64,000 nt of DNA from Mycobacterium sp. URHD0025 (GCF_000426065.1 NZ_AUEQ01000006.1:434001-498000); one strand, 5' to 3'; shown: positions 9,844 to 18,457, counted from the first letter of the stretch. Made by a program: numbers and translations. Notes: generated by a model not told the origin, from the letters alone.

Positions 9844-9906
9844 GTACGAAGCCTGCCACAGTGCAACTTTGCGCGGCCCGCCGCAGTGCCTGACACAATG
9901 GCAGCC

Positions 9907-10758
9907 GTGGGTGCGATTGTTTTGGACGGTAAGGCGACGCGCGACGAGATCTTCGTCGACCTCAAGCAGCGCGTAGCGAAGTTGGCCGAGGGCAGCCGGA
10001 CACCCGGCCTCGGGACCGTGCTGGTCGGTGACGACCCGGGGTCGCAGGCCTATGTGCGCGGCAAGCACGCCGACTGCGCCAAGGTGGGTATCAACTCGAT
10101 CCGCCGAGATCTGCCTGCCGACATCACCCAGGCCCAACTCGACGAGACCATCGACGAGCTCAACGCCAACCCGGAGTGCACCGGGTACATCGTGCAGCTG
10201 CCGCTGCCCAAGCATCTTGACGAGAACGCGGCGCTGGAGCGCATCGATCCGGCCAAGGACGCCGACGGACTGCACCCGACGAATCTCGGTCGGCTGGTGC
10301 TGGGTAAGGACGCGCCTCTTCCCTGTACGCCCCGCGGCATCGTGCACCTGCTGCGCCGGTTCGACGTACCGATCGCGGGGGCGCATGTCGTGGTGATCGG
10401 ACGTGGGGTCACCGTCGGCCGGCCGATGGGTCTGCTGCTGACCCGGCGTTCGGAGAACGCCACCGTGACGCTGTGCCACACCGGCACCCGGGACCTGCCC
10501 GCGCTAACCCGGCAGGCCGACATCATCATCGCAGCGGTCGGTGTGCCGCACATGGTCACCGCGGACATGGTGAAGCCGGGTGCGGCCGTCGTCGATGTCG
10601 GCGTCAGCCGGGTGGAAGGCAAGCTGGCCGGCGATGTCGCGCCCGATGTCTGGGATGTGGCCGGGCACGTGTCGCCCAATCCGGGTGGGGTGGGTCCGCT
10701 GACCCGCGCGTTCCTGCTGACCAATGTCGTCGAGCTCGAAGAGTCGAAACTGGCGTGA
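9907..10758 (+). CDS. folD: Bifunctional methylenetetrahydrofolate dehydrogenase/cyclohydrolase
   Basis: A 283-residue FolD interconverting 5,10-methylene-, methenyl- and 10-formyl-tetrahydrofolate with NADP. Signature segments: [14 protein letters not shown] (catalytic Tyr and Lys), [33 protein letters not shown] and the dinucleotide-binding [20 protein letters not shown] 9907 gives the same N-terminus as M. tuberculosis FolD ([14 protein letters not shown]); an ATG at 9898 would add three residues. Its stop overlaps the DUF3017 start as GTGA. Essential one-carbon enzyme, cytoplasmic. Confidence 0.97.
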   Translation: MGAIVLDGKATRDEIFVDLKQRVAKLAEGSRTPGLGTVLVGDDPGSQAYVRGKHADCAKVGINSIRRDLPADITQAQLDETIDELNANPECTGYIVQLPLPKHLDENAALERIDPAKDADGLHPTNLGRLVLGKDAPLPCTPRGIVHLLRRFDVPIAGAHVVVIGRGVTVGRPMGLLLTRRSENATVTLCHTGTRDLPALTRQADIIIAAVGVPHMVTADMVKPGAAVVDVGVSRVEGKLAGDVAPDVWDVAGHVSPNPGGVGPLTRAFLLTNVVELEESKLA

Positions 10759-11048
10759 CAGCAAAGGAGTTCGTCCGCAAGGTGGTTGCCGGGCAGTGGC
10801 CGATCCTGGTGGTCGGGCTCATCTTCGTCGCGGCCTTCGCCTTGGTGGTGGCGGGCTACTGGCGTCGCGGCGCGCTGTTCATCGGCATCGGGGTGGGCGC
10901 CGCCGCGGCGCTGCGCCTGGCCTTGGCCGATGACCGGGCCGGGCTTCTGGTGGTGCGCTCGCGAACCATCGACTTCGCCACCACGGCGACGGTGAGTGCG
11001 GTGGTGCTCTACATCGCCTGGACCATCGACCCGCTCGGCACCAGCTAG
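10755..11048 (+). CDS. DUF3017 small membrane protein
   Basis: A 97-residue protein with three hydrophobic segments ([20 protein letters not shown], the [20 protein letters not shown] region, and [12 protein letters not shown]), matching DUF3017, the partner always found directly after folD in mycobacteria (Rv3355c). The GTG start overlaps the folD stop by four bases. Function unknown. Its stop overlaps the stop of the converging erm gene by three bases. Confidence 0.9.
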   Translation: MTAKEFVRKVVAGQWPILVVGLIFVAAFALVVAGYWRRGALFIGIGVGAAAALRLALADDRAGLLVVRSRTIDFATTATVSAVVLYIAWTIDPLGTS

Positions 11049-11785
11049 CCGACCGCGGCGAACAAGGCCACCCACTGCTGTGCGGACATGTCCCGTGGCA
11101 GTGCCGACGGGTGGATTCCGTTGAGCCGCAGCCATCGCCGATCCACGTGAGGTCGCAGGATCTGCGCCAGACCACGGCCCCGCGCGGTGAACACCTCGTG
11201 TGCCAGGGCCTGGTACCGGCGGCGGTCGGCCCACGGGAGCAGGGGTTCGTCGCGGCGCTTGATGGCCAGCAGCCCGCCGTCGACGCCGGGCCGTGGCCGA
11301 AACGCGTCCGCGGAAACCTTTCGCACCAAATCGAACTCGAACCACGGCCACCACTGCGCCGTCATCATGGTCGCGCCGCCGACAGCGGCCCGCCGCCGGG
11401 CCACCTCCCACTGCATCAGCAGTACGCCATCAGTCCAGCCCGGCCCGTGCAACAGCTTCCGCAAGATCGAGGTGGTCAGGTGAAAGGGCAGGTTGCCCAC
11501 CACCACGTGCGGCGTCGGCGGCAGCCGGTACCGCAGGAAGTCGGTGCTGAGCACCTCGGCCGAGGTCCGGTTCGCGAGTCGTCCGGCCCGTCGGCGGTCG
11601 ATCTCGATGGCGGTCAACGGGCGGCCCAGCCGTTGCAGCGGCAGGGTCAGCGCGCCGTCTCCGGCGCCGATCTCGACGATGGGACCTGTTGTGCGCGCGA
11701 CGATTTTGACGATATCGGCGACCACTCGACGGTCGCACAGAAAGTTTTGGCCGTACTCGTGCCGGCCGTGATGAGTTGAAGACAC
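11045..11785 (-). CDS. erm(39)-like: 23S rRNA (adenine-N6)-methyltransferase, macrolide resistance
   Basis: A 246-residue Erm/KsgA-family enzyme that methylates A2058 of 23S rRNA and blocks macrolides, lincosamides and streptogramin B. Motifs: GQNFLCDRRVV, SAM-binding VEIGAGDGALT, AIEIDRRRAGRL, and the catalytic motif IV VVGNLPFHLTTSIL. Length, GTG start and location beside folD match erm(39) of the M. fortuitum group; loss-of-start alleles are known there, and here the start is intact. GGAG lies five bases upstream of GTG. M. smegmatis Erm(38), as I recall it, is longer and reads into folD antisense; this one stops at 11045. Expression is expected to be inducible (see the leader features). 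Confidence 0.93.
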   Translation of the reverse strand: MSSTHHGRHEYGQNFLCDRRVVADIVKIVARTTGPIVEIGAGDGALTLPLQRLGRPLTAIEIDRRRAGRLANRTSAEVLSTDFLRYRLPPTPHVVVGNLPFHLTTSILRKLLHGPGWTDGVLLMQWEVARRRAAVGGATMMTAQWWPWFEFDLVRKVSADAFRPRPGVDGGLLAIKRRDEPLLPWADRRRYQALAHEVFTARGRGLAQILRPHVDRRWLRLNGIHPSALPRDMSAQQWVALFAAVG

Positions 11786-11790
11786 GGATA

Positions 11791-11873
11791 CTCCGCAGAC
11801 GCAGGGACAGAGCTGCTGCGGCGGATGTTCCGAAAGGGTGAAGATCCGCCGGCTATGTGATGCGCAAGCGGAT
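11791..11873 (-). promoter_or_regulatory. erm translational attenuator, four pairing segments
   Basis: Four short segments on the transcribed strand can form two exclusive folds. Segment A (ATCCGC, 11868-11873, leader codons 6-7) pairs with B (GCGGAT, 11844-11849). Segment C (CCGCAG, 11816-11821) pairs with D (CTGCGG, 11793-11798), which overlaps the erm ribosome-binding site GGAG (11791-11794). Alternatively B pairs with C over seven bases (GGCGGAT with ATCCGCC, 11844-11850 and 11820-11826), freeing D. A ribosome stalled on leader codons 7-9 would cover A and favour B:C, opening the erm start. This is the classic ermC-type logic, read from complementarity only. Confidence 0.72.
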
Positions 11874-11888
11874 GTAGGTCACTGACAT
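11853..11888 (-). CDS. erm leader peptide MSVTYIRLRIT
   Basis: An 11-codon reading frame upstream of erm encodes MSVTYIRLRIT and a TAG stop. It contains the Arg-Leu-Arg motif that, in other erm leaders (ErmD and ErmX type), makes a macrolide-bound ribosome stall. The ATG at 11888 lies seven bases after a -10 hexamer, so the message probably begins with the start codon itself. It sits 67 bases upstream of the erm GTG with pairing segments in between, as expected for translational attenuation. Confidence 0.8.
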   Translation of the reverse strand: MSVTYIRLRIT

Positions 11889-11933
11889 GGCTGCCACGGT
11901 AGGCAGGTGGCGGCCTGGCTTCAACTGATTATT
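11889..11933 (-). promoter_or_regulatory. erm promoter with WhiB7-type AT-rich element
   Basis: On the erm strand, TTGAAG (11919-11924) and TACCGT (11896-11901) are separated by exactly 17 bases, a good -35/-10 pair. An AT-rich block AATAAT (11928-11933) sits three bases upstream of the -35. WhiB7-dependent promoters in mycobacteria have such a block just upstream of the -35, and WhiB7 controls erm in M. tuberculosis. The predicted start site is the A of the leader ATG. Confidence 0.65.
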
Positions 11934-11955
11934 GGCGCCGCAGGAGATGCCCAAA

Positions 11956-11992
11956 AGGCAATCTTGCCTAATGTGCAATATTTGGTTACCGT
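11956..11992 (+). promoter_or_regulatory. Promoter and candidate operator of the TetR-monooxygenase pair
   Basis: TTGCCT (11964-11969), 17 bases, TACCGT (11987-11992), then six bases to the TetR ATG: a promoter for a leaderless mRNA. The -35 is the right arm of a perfect inverted repeat AGGCAA-TC-TTGCCT (11956-11969), a likely autoregulatory operator for the adjacent TetR protein. Confidence 0.6.
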
Positions 11993-11998
11993 GAAGCC

Positions 11999-12628
11999 AT
12001 GGCACCCGGACTGCGAGAACGCAAGAAACTCGACACCCGCAGGGCGCTGAGCGATGCCGCGCTGAGCCTCGCGTTCGAACGTGGGCTGGAGAACGTCACC
12101 CGCGAGGACATCGCCAACCTGGCCGGGGTCTCGCTGCGCACGTTCACCAACTACTTCGCCGGCAAGTACGACGCCCTGGCCTACCGGCAACAGGAACGGA
12201 TGCGCAGCAGCATCGAAATGCTGCGCAGGCGTCCGGCGGATGAGCCGCTGTGGACCGCCATCGCCGAATCGGTGATCAAACCGGTGGACGCCGACATGTC
12301 GGACGTCTACGGTGTGGAGAACGCGCTGCCCACCCGCGAACAGCTGGCCGAGGTCCGAAAACTGCTGATGATCCCGGAGATTCGCGATGTGACCTTCCGC
12401 GGGATGGCCGAAGAGTGGGTCGCGGCGATCGCCGAGCGGACGGGCACGGATCCGCAGCGGGACATGTACCCGCGGCTGGTGGCGGCCGTGGTGCGCGCGG
12501 TCGGCGATGTCGCGATGGACGAGTACGGGATCTCAGATCCACCAGTGTCTTTCACGTCATTGCTGCGCAAAGGGTTCGCGGCGGTGGCCGCGGGGCTGCC
12601 CGAACCATCACCGCCGACTTCTACCTGA
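11999..12628 (+). CDS. TetR-family transcriptional regulator
   Basis: A 209-residue TetR regulator. The N-terminal helix-turn-helix (about residues 10-55) includes ENVTREDIANLAGVSLRTFTNYF followed by the typical basic-aromatic linker KYDALAYRQ. The C-terminal part is the ligand-binding domain. The ATG is six bases after a -10 hexamer, suggesting leaderless translation. It lies 78 bases upstream of an FAD monooxygenase on the same strand, so the two are probably co-transcribed and the regulator likely senses a substrate of that enzyme. Divergent from erm. Confidence 0.9.
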   Translation: MAPGLRERKKLDTRRALSDAALSLAFERGLENVTREDIANLAGVSLRTFTNYFAGKYDALAYRQQERMRSSIEMLRRRPADEPLWTAIAESVIKPVDADMSDVYGVENALPTREQLAEVRKLLMIPEIRDVTFRGMAEEWVAAIAERTGTDPQRDMYPRLVAAVVRAVGDVAMDEYGISDPPVSFTSLLRKGFAAVAAGLPEPSPPTST

Positions 12629-12706
12629 GGGTTGGGGTGGCGGCCAGTCAACTGCCCTGGCGTCGAAACCGACGCACACCGGGCACCGAACATGTGGGGA
12701 GAAACC

Positions 12707-14239
12707 ATGACCGAAGTAGATGTCGTCATCTCGGGTGCCGGGCCCAACGGCCTGTTGGTGGCGGGGGAGTTGGCCCTGGCGGGGGTCCGCCCGGTGGTGC
12801 TCGAGCAATTGCCCGAGCCCAGCGCGGAACTCAAGGCCAACGGCATTGTCGGACAGGCCAATCGAGTGCTCGATCTGCGGGGTCTGTATCAGGAGCTCAG
12901 CGGGACGGGCGAGGCGCCGGAGCCGATGGCCGGCTACATCTTCGCGGGCATGCAGGTGCCGTTCACCGATGTCGTCGACAACCCGATGTACGGCATGCTG
13001 ATCCAGCAGCCGCGTGTGGTGCGCCAGTTGGTGGACTGGGTGCAGGGCCTCGGGGTCGAGATCCGCTGGGGGCACGAACTCGTCGGTCTCGAGCAGGGCG
13101 CTTCAGGCGTCGTCATCGACATCGCCTCGCCGTCGGGCGACTACCGACTTCCGGCCACCTACCTGGTCGGGGCCGACGGCGGCCGCAGCCCGGTCAGGAA
13201 GCAGGCGGGTATCGAGTTTCCCGGGCTCACCACGGACGTGGTCGCCAGGGTGGCCCACGTCAGCCTGCCGGATGAACTGCGCAGTGGGTACGGAGAATTG
13301 AATGTTCCCGGTCTGGGGCGAATCCCCTTTGGGCACAATCGTTTCGACGGTGGTGTGCTGATCTACGCGGAATTCCAGCCGGGACGGTCGATGGTCGGGA
13401 CCATCGAGTATGGGTCGCTGCTGCCCGACGCCGCCCCCGAGATGACCATCGACGAACTGCGCGCGAGCGTGAACCGGGTTGTCGGCGTCGACGTGCCGAT
13501 AGCGCCCCCGAACTGGCCTGGCCCGCATGCTCTGCGGCGGATCAACGGCCAGAACACCCGTCAGGCCTCGCAGTACCGCGCCGGCAATGTCTTTCTGGTG
13601 GGCGATGCCGCCCATGTGCATTCGGCGATGGGCGGGCCCGGGTTGAACCTCGGCATGCAGGACGCGATGAACCTGGGCTGGAAACTCGCCGCCGCTGTGC
13701 ACGGCCGGGCACCCGATGGCCTGCTGGACAGCTATCACAGCGAGCGCTGGCCGGCGGGGCAGCGGGTGATGATGCACTCCATGGCTCAGGCCGCACTGAT
13801 GGCCGCCGGTCCCGAAGTCACCGCGCTCCGAACGCTTTTCGGCGAGCTGCTGGCGACCCGGGACGGCTCGACGCACATCGCAGGGCTGCTCTCCGGTTCC
13901 GACGTCCGCTATGACGTCGGCGACGTGCACCGGCTGTCCGGATACTTCGTCCCCGATTTCGTGCTCGACGACGGTCGTCGGGTCGCCGAGTTGCTGTGCT
14001 CGGGCCGACCGGTCTTGCTCGACCTGTCCGGCGGCGACTGTGCCGACGCAGTGTCGGGTTGGCAGGATCGGGTCGATGTCGTCGTGGCGACCGCCGTCGA
14101 CCGGCCTGCCGCAGCGTTGCTGATCCGGCCCGACGGCTATGTCGCCTGGGCCGCAGACGAATTCGACGAGGATGGGCTGCGTGCTGCGCTGCAGCGCTGG
14201 TTCGGGCCGGAGGCCGAGGTGGCCGCGCTCAGCGCCTGA
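12707..14239 (+). CDS. FAD-dependent aromatic hydroxylase / monooxygenase
   Basis: A 510-residue class A flavoprotein monooxygenase. It has the Rossmann motif VVISGAGPNGLLVAGELAL at the N-terminus, the DG motif VGADGGRSPVRK (about 155-166), and the FAD motif GDAAHVHSAMGGPGLN (about 300-315). A thioredoxin-like C-terminal extension is also present, as in phenol hydroxylase and rifampicin monooxygenase relatives. Such enzymes hydroxylate aromatic compounds with NAD(P)H and O2; whether the target is a nutrient or an antibiotic cannot be told. ATG 12707 follows GGGGAGAAACC. Probably in one transcript with the TetR gene; its 3' end overlaps the converging SnoaL-like gene by 11 bases. Confidence 0.88.
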   Translation: MTEVDVVISGAGPNGLLVAGELALAGVRPVVLEQLPEPSAELKANGIVGQANRVLDLRGLYQELSGTGEAPEPMAGYIFAGMQVPFTDVVDNPMYGMLIQQPRVVRQLVDWVQGLGVEIRWGHELVGLEQGASGVVIDIASPSGDYRLPATYLVGADGGRSPVRKQAGIEFPGLTTDVVARVAHVSLPDELRSGYGELNVPGLGRIPFGHNRFDGGVLIYAEFQPGRSMVGTIEYGSLLPDAAPEMTIDELRASVNRVVGVDVPIAPPNWPGPHALRRINGQNTRQASQYRAGNVFLVGDAAHVHSAMGGPGLNLGMQDAMNLGWKLAAAVHGRAPDGLLDSYHSERWPAGQRVMMHSMAQAALMAAGPEVTALRTLFGELLATRDGSTHIAGLLSGSDVRYDVGDVHRLSGYFVPDFVLDDGRRVAELLCSGRPVLLDLSGGDCADAVSGWQDRVDVVVATAVDRPAAALLIRPDGYVAWAADEFDEDGLRAALQRWFGPEAEVAALSA

Positions 14240-14651
14240 GCGCTCGGCGCAGGACGGCGGGGCGGCGGGCGATCTTCGGCCCGACCATGAGTGCGAACGC
14301 GGTGATCGCCAACCACGGCCGGAGGTGCGGCCGCAGACGCCGGATCTGACCGTTGTCGTCGAGTTCGAACACCAGCGCGTCGGTGATGGTCAGGCCCCCT
14401 GCGAGCCGGCCTTCGCTGACCGCCACGCGCGTCTGTCCCTCTCCGATGACCTCGTGCCAGGTGAGCTCTCGCAAACCGCCGTACACCGCGCTGAGTAACG
14501 CGTGGAGATCATCGTGTCCGCGAAACACCATGCGGCCGGACAGCGGTGAGATGAGCTCTGCATCGGGAGCCAGAGTGGTCATCAGTCGGTCGATGTCGTT
14601 GGAACGGGTGGCCTCACAGAACGCGGTAACCGAATCTGTCGTGGTTGTCAT
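14229..14651 (-). CDS. SnoaL-like / NTF2-fold protein
   Basis: A 140-residue protein with an NTF2-like alpha+beta fold: an N-terminal helix (VTAFCEATRSNDIDRLMTTL), then the LAPDAELISPL strand and the VFELDDNGQIRRLRPHLRP hairpin typical of SnoaL-like domains. A basic tail (ARRPAVLRRALRR) follows a hydrophobic stretch (LAITAFALMVG), which is unusual and may attach it to the membrane. ATG 14651 has GAGGAAG upstream; GTG 14657 is in frame but overlaps that site. It is divergent from an HxlR regulator across a long palindrome and is likely its target. No reaction can be assigned. Confidence 0.78.
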   Translation of the reverse strand: MTTTTDSVTAFCEATRSNDIDRLMTTLAPDAELISPLSGRMVFRGHDDLHALLSAVYGGLRELTWHEVIGEGQTRVAVSEGRLAGGLTITDALVFELDDNGQIRRLRPHLRPWLAITAFALMVGPKIARRPAVLRRALRR

Positions 14652-14687
14652 GTCCACTTCCTCGGGTCGCTTGCGAATTACAACTTA

Positions 14688-14730
14688 CTCAACCCTAGTC
14701 CATTGCAATTAGCAATGGACTAGGGTTGAG
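14688..14730. repeat. 43-bp perfect palindrome in HxlR divergent promoter
   Basis: Two perfect 19-bp arms (14688-14706 and 14712-14730; left arm CTCAACCCTAGTCCATTGC) flank the spacer AATTA. It occupies the divergent promoter between the SnoaL-like gene and the HxlR gene and ends two bases before the HxlR GTG. TAGGGT (14721-14726) inside the right arm is suitably placed as a -10 for a leaderless HxlR message, so binding here would block both directions. Length and perfection exceed a usual HxlR site. Confidence 0.85.
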
Positions 14731-14732
14731 GC

Positions 14733-15236
14733 GTGCCCAAGCAGTCGTTCAGTGACATCGCGTGCTCCGTCGCGCGCGCCGTCGACGTGATCGGGCAGCG
14801 CTGGACGCCCCTGATCCTGCGTGACCTGTTCGCCGGGTTGGCGCGGTTCGAAGACATCCGTCGTGACTTGGGTATCGCGTCGAACATCCTGGCCGCGCGT
14901 CTCGACGACCTCGAATGCCACGGGGTGGTGCAGCGGCGCCAATATCAGAGTGCGCCGCCGCGCTACGAGTACCTGCTCACCGACAAAGGGCGCGATCTGT
15001 ACCCGGTGATCGCGACACTGCTCGCCTGGGGGGACAAGTGGCAGGCCGGCGTCGATGGGCCGCCCGCGCTACTCGTGCACACCGAATGTGGTTGCGTGAC
15101 AACGGCAAAGACGGTCTGCGCGCACTGCGATGGCGAACTCGATGCCACGACAACCTCGGCCATGGCCGGTCCAGGTGCCCGGCCCGGCCCGGGTACGGCC
15201 CTGATCGGGGAGTTCATCATGGGTCGCGCCACGTGA
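14733..15236 (+). CDS. HxlR-family transcriptional regulator
   Basis: A 167-residue winged-helix regulator. Core HxlR features: CSVARAVDVIGQRWTPLILRDL, ARFEDIRRDLGIASNILAARLDDL and the wing YEYLLTDKGRDLYPVI. The C-terminal part contains several cysteines (CGCVTTAKTVCAHC), possibly a redox- or metal-sensing patch beyond the minimal domain. GTG start at 14733, immediately after the palindrome. Divergent to the SnoaL-like gene. HxlR regulators often respond to aldehydes, quinones or thiol stress; the ligand here is unknown. Confidence 0.9.
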   Translation: MPKQSFSDIACSVARAVDVIGQRWTPLILRDLFAGLARFEDIRRDLGIASNILAARLDDLECHGVVQRRQYQSAPPRYEYLLTDKGRDLYPVIATLLAWGDKWQAGVDGPPALLVHTECGCVTTAKTVCAHCDGELDATTTSAMAGPGARPGPGTALIGEFIMGRAT

Positions 15237-15249
15237 ACGCCGCCGAATC

Positions 15250-15978
15250 CTAAGTCAGGCCGGCCCGGATGCCCACCGTGACGTAGGGCAGCGCCAGCCC
15301 CGAAGAGTTGGCCAGCGCCGGGTGTGTGGCGAGCAGTTCGCGGACCTTTTCCAAGGTCCTGGTACGCACCCGCTCAGGCGAGGTGATGCAGTAACTGCGG
15401 GAGGCCACCAGATCGATGAGGGCCTGGGGCGTCAGATAACTCGTCCACTCCACCTGATGCCGTTCGATCTCGCCGAACGGCTCGGCGAGTTTCACCTCGT
15501 TGTTGAACGGATCGTGTTCGGGACCGATGATGTGGCCCAGATCCTTGACCCAGCCCAGCCGCTCGTCGCGGGTGTTCCACACCAGCCCCAACCGGCCTCC
15601 GGGGCGCAGCACCCGGCTGACCTCCTTGACCGCCCGCTCGGGGTCGAACCAGTGCCAGGCCTGGGCCACCAGCACCGCGTCGACGCTGTTGTCGGCCAGC
15701 GGAATCTCCTCGGCCGTGCCGAGCAGCGCCGGGGTGTCCGGCAGTGAGTTCGACAGCAGCTCAAGCATTTCCGGGATGGGATCGACGGCAATCACGTTCA
15801 GCCCGCGTTCCACGAGCCGGGTGGTCAGCTTGCCGGTACCCGCGCCCAGGTCCAGCACGTCCTGGGCGCCCTCGGGAAGCAGCCAGTCGATGGTCTCCGG
15901 CGGATACGATGGCCGGCCGCGTTCATATGCCGCGGCTTCCGAGCCGAAGGACAGGGAACGCTGCTTGGGCGAGCTCAC
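15250..15978 (-). CDS. SAM-dependent methyltransferase (Rv3342-like)
   Basis: A 242-residue class I methyltransferase (UbiE/type 11 family). Motif I is [12 protein letters not shown] (about residues 41-52), the acidic post-I loop is [11 protein letters not shown], and [11 protein letters not shown] is motif III. The N-terminal [17 protein letters not shown] is characteristic of this mycobacterial family. GTG 15978 overlaps the metX stop as GTGA, making it the third gene of the metY-metX operon, as in M. tuberculosis. The acceptor is unknown; the operon position suggests a link to methionine or SAM supply. Confidence 0.88.
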   Translation of the reverse strand: MSSPKQRSLSFGSEAAAYERGRPSYPPETIDWLLPEGAQDVLDLGAGTGKLTTRLVERGLNVIAVDPIPEMLELLSNSLPDTPALLGTAEEIPLADNSVDAVLVAQAWHWFDPERAVKEVSRVLRPGGRLGLVWNTRDERLGWVKDLGHIIGPEHDPFNNEVKLAEPFGEIERHQVEWTSYLTPQALIDLVASRSYCITSPERVRTRTLEKVRELLATHPALANSSGLALPYVTVGIRAGLT

Positions 15979-17105
15979 CGCTGTGCCAGCTCCAGTGTGC
16001 GGCGGATCAGCTTGCCGACCACTTCGGTCTCCACCAGGAAGCCGTCGTGGCCGTAGGCCGAGTCGACGACGTCGAGACCGTTGCAGCCCGGCAGTAATTC
16101 GGCCAGTTCCTCCTGCAGCCTGATGGGATACAGCCGGTCGGAGGTGATCCCGCCGACGATGACGGGCACCGGACAACTGCGCAGCGCGCTGACGACGCCG
16201 CCGCGGCCACGGCCCACATCGTGGGTGGACAGCGCATCGGAGAGGATCACGTAGGTGCCCGGGTCGAATCGGCGGGCCAGTTTGCCGCCCTGGTATTCCA
16301 GGTAGCTCTGCACTCCGTAGCGCCCTCCGGTGGTCGGGTCCTCCTCGCCTTGAGCGTCGTTGCCGAACCGCTCGTCGAGTTCTTCCTCGCCGCGATAGGT
16401 CAGGTGCGCGAAGCGCCGGGCGATCTCCATGCCGGCCAGGGGGGCCCGGTCGGTGCCGTAGTAGTCCCCGCCCTGCCAATCGGGATCGGCCTTGATCGCG
16501 GCCACCTGGGTGCTCTGGGTGCCGATCTGATCGGCCGTGGCACGGGCGCCGACGGCGAGCACCAGGCCGGACCGCACTTCGTCGGGGTGCCCGATGAGCC
16601 ATTCCAGCGCGCGCGCCCCGCCCATCGAGCCGCCGACCACCGCGGCCACCTCGGTGATGCCGAAGGCCGCCAGCGCGGCCCGGTCCGCCTCGACCTGGTC
16701 TCGGATGGTGATCTGGGGAAACCTTGAGCCCCACGGCTTTCCGTCGGGCGCGAGCGAGCCGGGGCCGGTGGATCCGCGGCAACCGCCGAGCACGTTGGTC
16801 GAGATCGCGCACCACTGGTCGGTGTCGATCGGGGCGCCTGGTCCGGCCACCCCGTCCCACCAGCCTGCGGTCGGATGGCCGTCGCCTGCCGGTCCGGTGA
16901 CGTGGGAGTCGCCGGTCAGCGCGTGGAGCACCATCACCACGTTGTCGCGGGCGGGGGACAACTCACCCCAGCGCTGCACGGCGATCGACACGTCAGGCAG
17001 GACGGTGCCGCTCTCGAGCGTCAGCGCACCGATGTGCACGACGCTGATTTCGCCTTCGGCGGGCAAACTCAGGGTGGACACGGCCGGTTCTTCGGTGATC
17101 GTCAT
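15975..17105 (-). CDS. metX: Homoserine O-acetyltransferase
   Basis: A 376-residue alpha/beta-hydrolase-fold enzyme that acetylates L-homoserine with acetyl-CoA, the first committed step of methionine synthesis. The nucleophile elbow [14 protein letters not shown] places Ser at about residue 160; the acid is in [11 protein letters not shown] and the base in [11 protein letters not shown]. Other family segments are [13 protein letters not shown] and [12 protein letters not shown] 17105; 20 bases downstream of the metY stop. Its product feeds MetY directly. Confidence 0.97.
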   Translation of the reverse strand: MTITEEPAVSTLSLPAEGEISVVHIGALTLESGTVLPDVSIAVQRWGELSPARDNVVMVLHALTGDSHVTGPAGDGHPTAGWWDGVAGPGAPIDTDQWCAISTNVLGGCRGSTGPGSLAPDGKPWGSRFPQITIRDQVEADRAALAAFGITEVAAVVGGSMGGARALEWLIGHPDEVRSGLVLAVGARATADQIGTQSTQVAAIKADPDWQGGDYYGTDRAPLAGMEIARRFAHLTYRGEEELDERFGNDAQGEEDPTTGGRYGVQSYLEYQGGKLARRFDPGTYVILSDALSTHDVGRGRGGVVSALRSCPVPVIVGGITSDRLYPIRLQEELAELLPGCNGLDVVDSAYGHDGFLVETEVVGKLIRRTLELAQR

Positions 17106-17125
17106 GCCGGTCTTCTCTCGCCGTC

Positions 17126-18457
17126 CTACACCGTCGCCGCAGTCTGCGGGACGCCGCTGAACGGACGCGCGGCGGCGAATCCCTGCTCCAGGTCGGCCAG
17201 GATGTCGTCGATGCCCTCGATACCGACGGCCAAGCGCACCAGACCGGGCGTGACGCCGGTGGTCAGTTGCTCCTCGGGCGAGAGCTGCGCATGTGTGGTC
17301 GAGGCGGGATGGATCACCAGGGAACGCACGTCACCGATATTGGCGACGTGACTGTGCAGTGTCAGGGCGTTGACGAATGCCTTGCCTGCCTCGATTCCGC
17401 CCTCCAGTTCGAACGCGAGCACGGCACCGGTGCCCTTCGGGGCGATGGTCCGGCCCAGCTCATACCAGGGAGAGGTGGGGAGTCCGGCGTAGTTCACCGA
17501 GCTCACACCTTCGTGCCCGGCCAGGAACTCGGCGACCTTCTGCGCATTGGCCACGTGGCGTTCAACACGCAGAGACAGCGTTTCCAATCCCTGTGCGATC
17601 AAAAAGGCATTGAAGGGTGAGACGGCGCTGCCCAGATCGCGCAGCAGCTGTACCCGGGCCTTGAGCGCGAAGGCCGGTGCACCGAGCTCGGCGAAGACCA
17701 CGCCGTGGTAGCTGGGGTCTGGTGTGGTGAATCCGGGGAAACGCCCGCTGGCGGTCCAGTCGAAGTTGCCGCCGTCGACGATCGCCCCGGCGATCGCCGA
17801 ACCGTGCCCACCCAGGTACTTGGTCGCCGAGTGCACCACGATGTCGGCACCGAGCGCGATCGGCTGGATCAGGTACGGGGTCGCGATGGTGTTGTCGACG
17901 ATCAGCGGCACACCGTTCTCGTGTGCCACGGCGGACACCTTGGGAATGTCGAGTACGTCGATCTGGGGGTTGGAGATGGTCTCGGCGAAGAAGGCCTTGG
18001 TGTTCGGCCGGACGGCGGTCTGCCATGAGTCGGGAGCATCAGGGTCTTTGACGAAGCTGACCTCGATGCCCAGCTTGGGCAGCGTGTAGTGGAAGAGGTT
18101 GTACGTGCCGCCGTACAGGCGCGGGCTGGACACGATGTGGTCGCCGGCGCCGGCCAGGTTGAGGATCGCGAAGGTCTCTGCGGCCTGGCCCGAGGACAGC
18201 AGCAGCGCGGCGACGCCGCCTTCGAGTGCCGCGATGCGCTGCTCGACGACGTCGGTGGTGGGGTTACCGATGCGGGTGTAGATGTTGCCCGGCTCGGCCA
18301 GGCCGAACAGGGCGGCGGCGTGGTCGGTGCTGTCGAATGTGTACGAGGTGGTCTGGTAGATCGGCAGCGCGCGGGCGTTGGTGGCGCTGTCCGGCGTCTG
18401 GCCGGCGTGGACCTGCTTGGTCTCGAACGACCAGTTGGAGCCTTCGGGATTTGTCAT
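17126..18457 (-). CDS. metY: O-acetylhomoserine sulfhydrylase
   Basis: A 443-residue PLP enzyme that makes homocysteine from O-acetylhomoserine and sulfide. Motifs of the Cys/Met-metabolism family: [11 protein letters not shown] near the N-terminus, [12 protein letters not shown], and the PLP lysine in [18 protein letters not shown]. The C-terminal [19 protein letters not shown] is the family end signature. It corresponds to Rv3340. The ATG has GGAGGAG upstream. The long leader contains a SAM-IV riboswitch and a Met/Cys upstream reading frame, so expression should fall when SAM is plentiful. Confidence 0.96.
   Translation of the reverse strand: MTNPEGSNWSFETKQVHAGQTPDSATNARALPIYQTTSYTFDSTDHAAALFGLAEPGNIYTRIGNPTTDVVEQRIAALEGGVAALLLSSGQAAETFAILNLAGAGDHIVSSPRLYGGTYNLFHYTLPKLGIEVSFVKDPDAPDSWQTAVRPNTKAFFAETISNPQIDVLDIPKVSAVAHENGVPLIVDNTIATPYLIQPIALGADIVVHSATKYLGGHGSAIAGAIVDGGNFDWTASGRFPGFTTPDPSYHGVVFAELGAPAFALKARVQLLRDLGSAVSPFNAFLIAQGLETLSLRVERHVANAQKVAEFLAGHEGVSSVNYAGLPTSPWYELGRTIAPKGTGAVLAFELEGGIEAGKAFVNALTLHSHVANIGDVRSLVIHPASTTHAQLSPEEQLTTGVTPGLVRLAVGIEGIDDILADLEQGFAAARPFSGVPQTAATV

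Noticed and set aside
8659..9906. Upstream extension of the folD frame
   Set aside because: It runs antisense through the flavin oxidoreductase; the known FolD N-terminus starts at 9907.
10050..11411. Long minus-strand frame across folD and DUF3017
   Set aside because: Antisense to folD and not in the erm frame; treated as a shadow, although it resembles the recalled tail of Erm(38).
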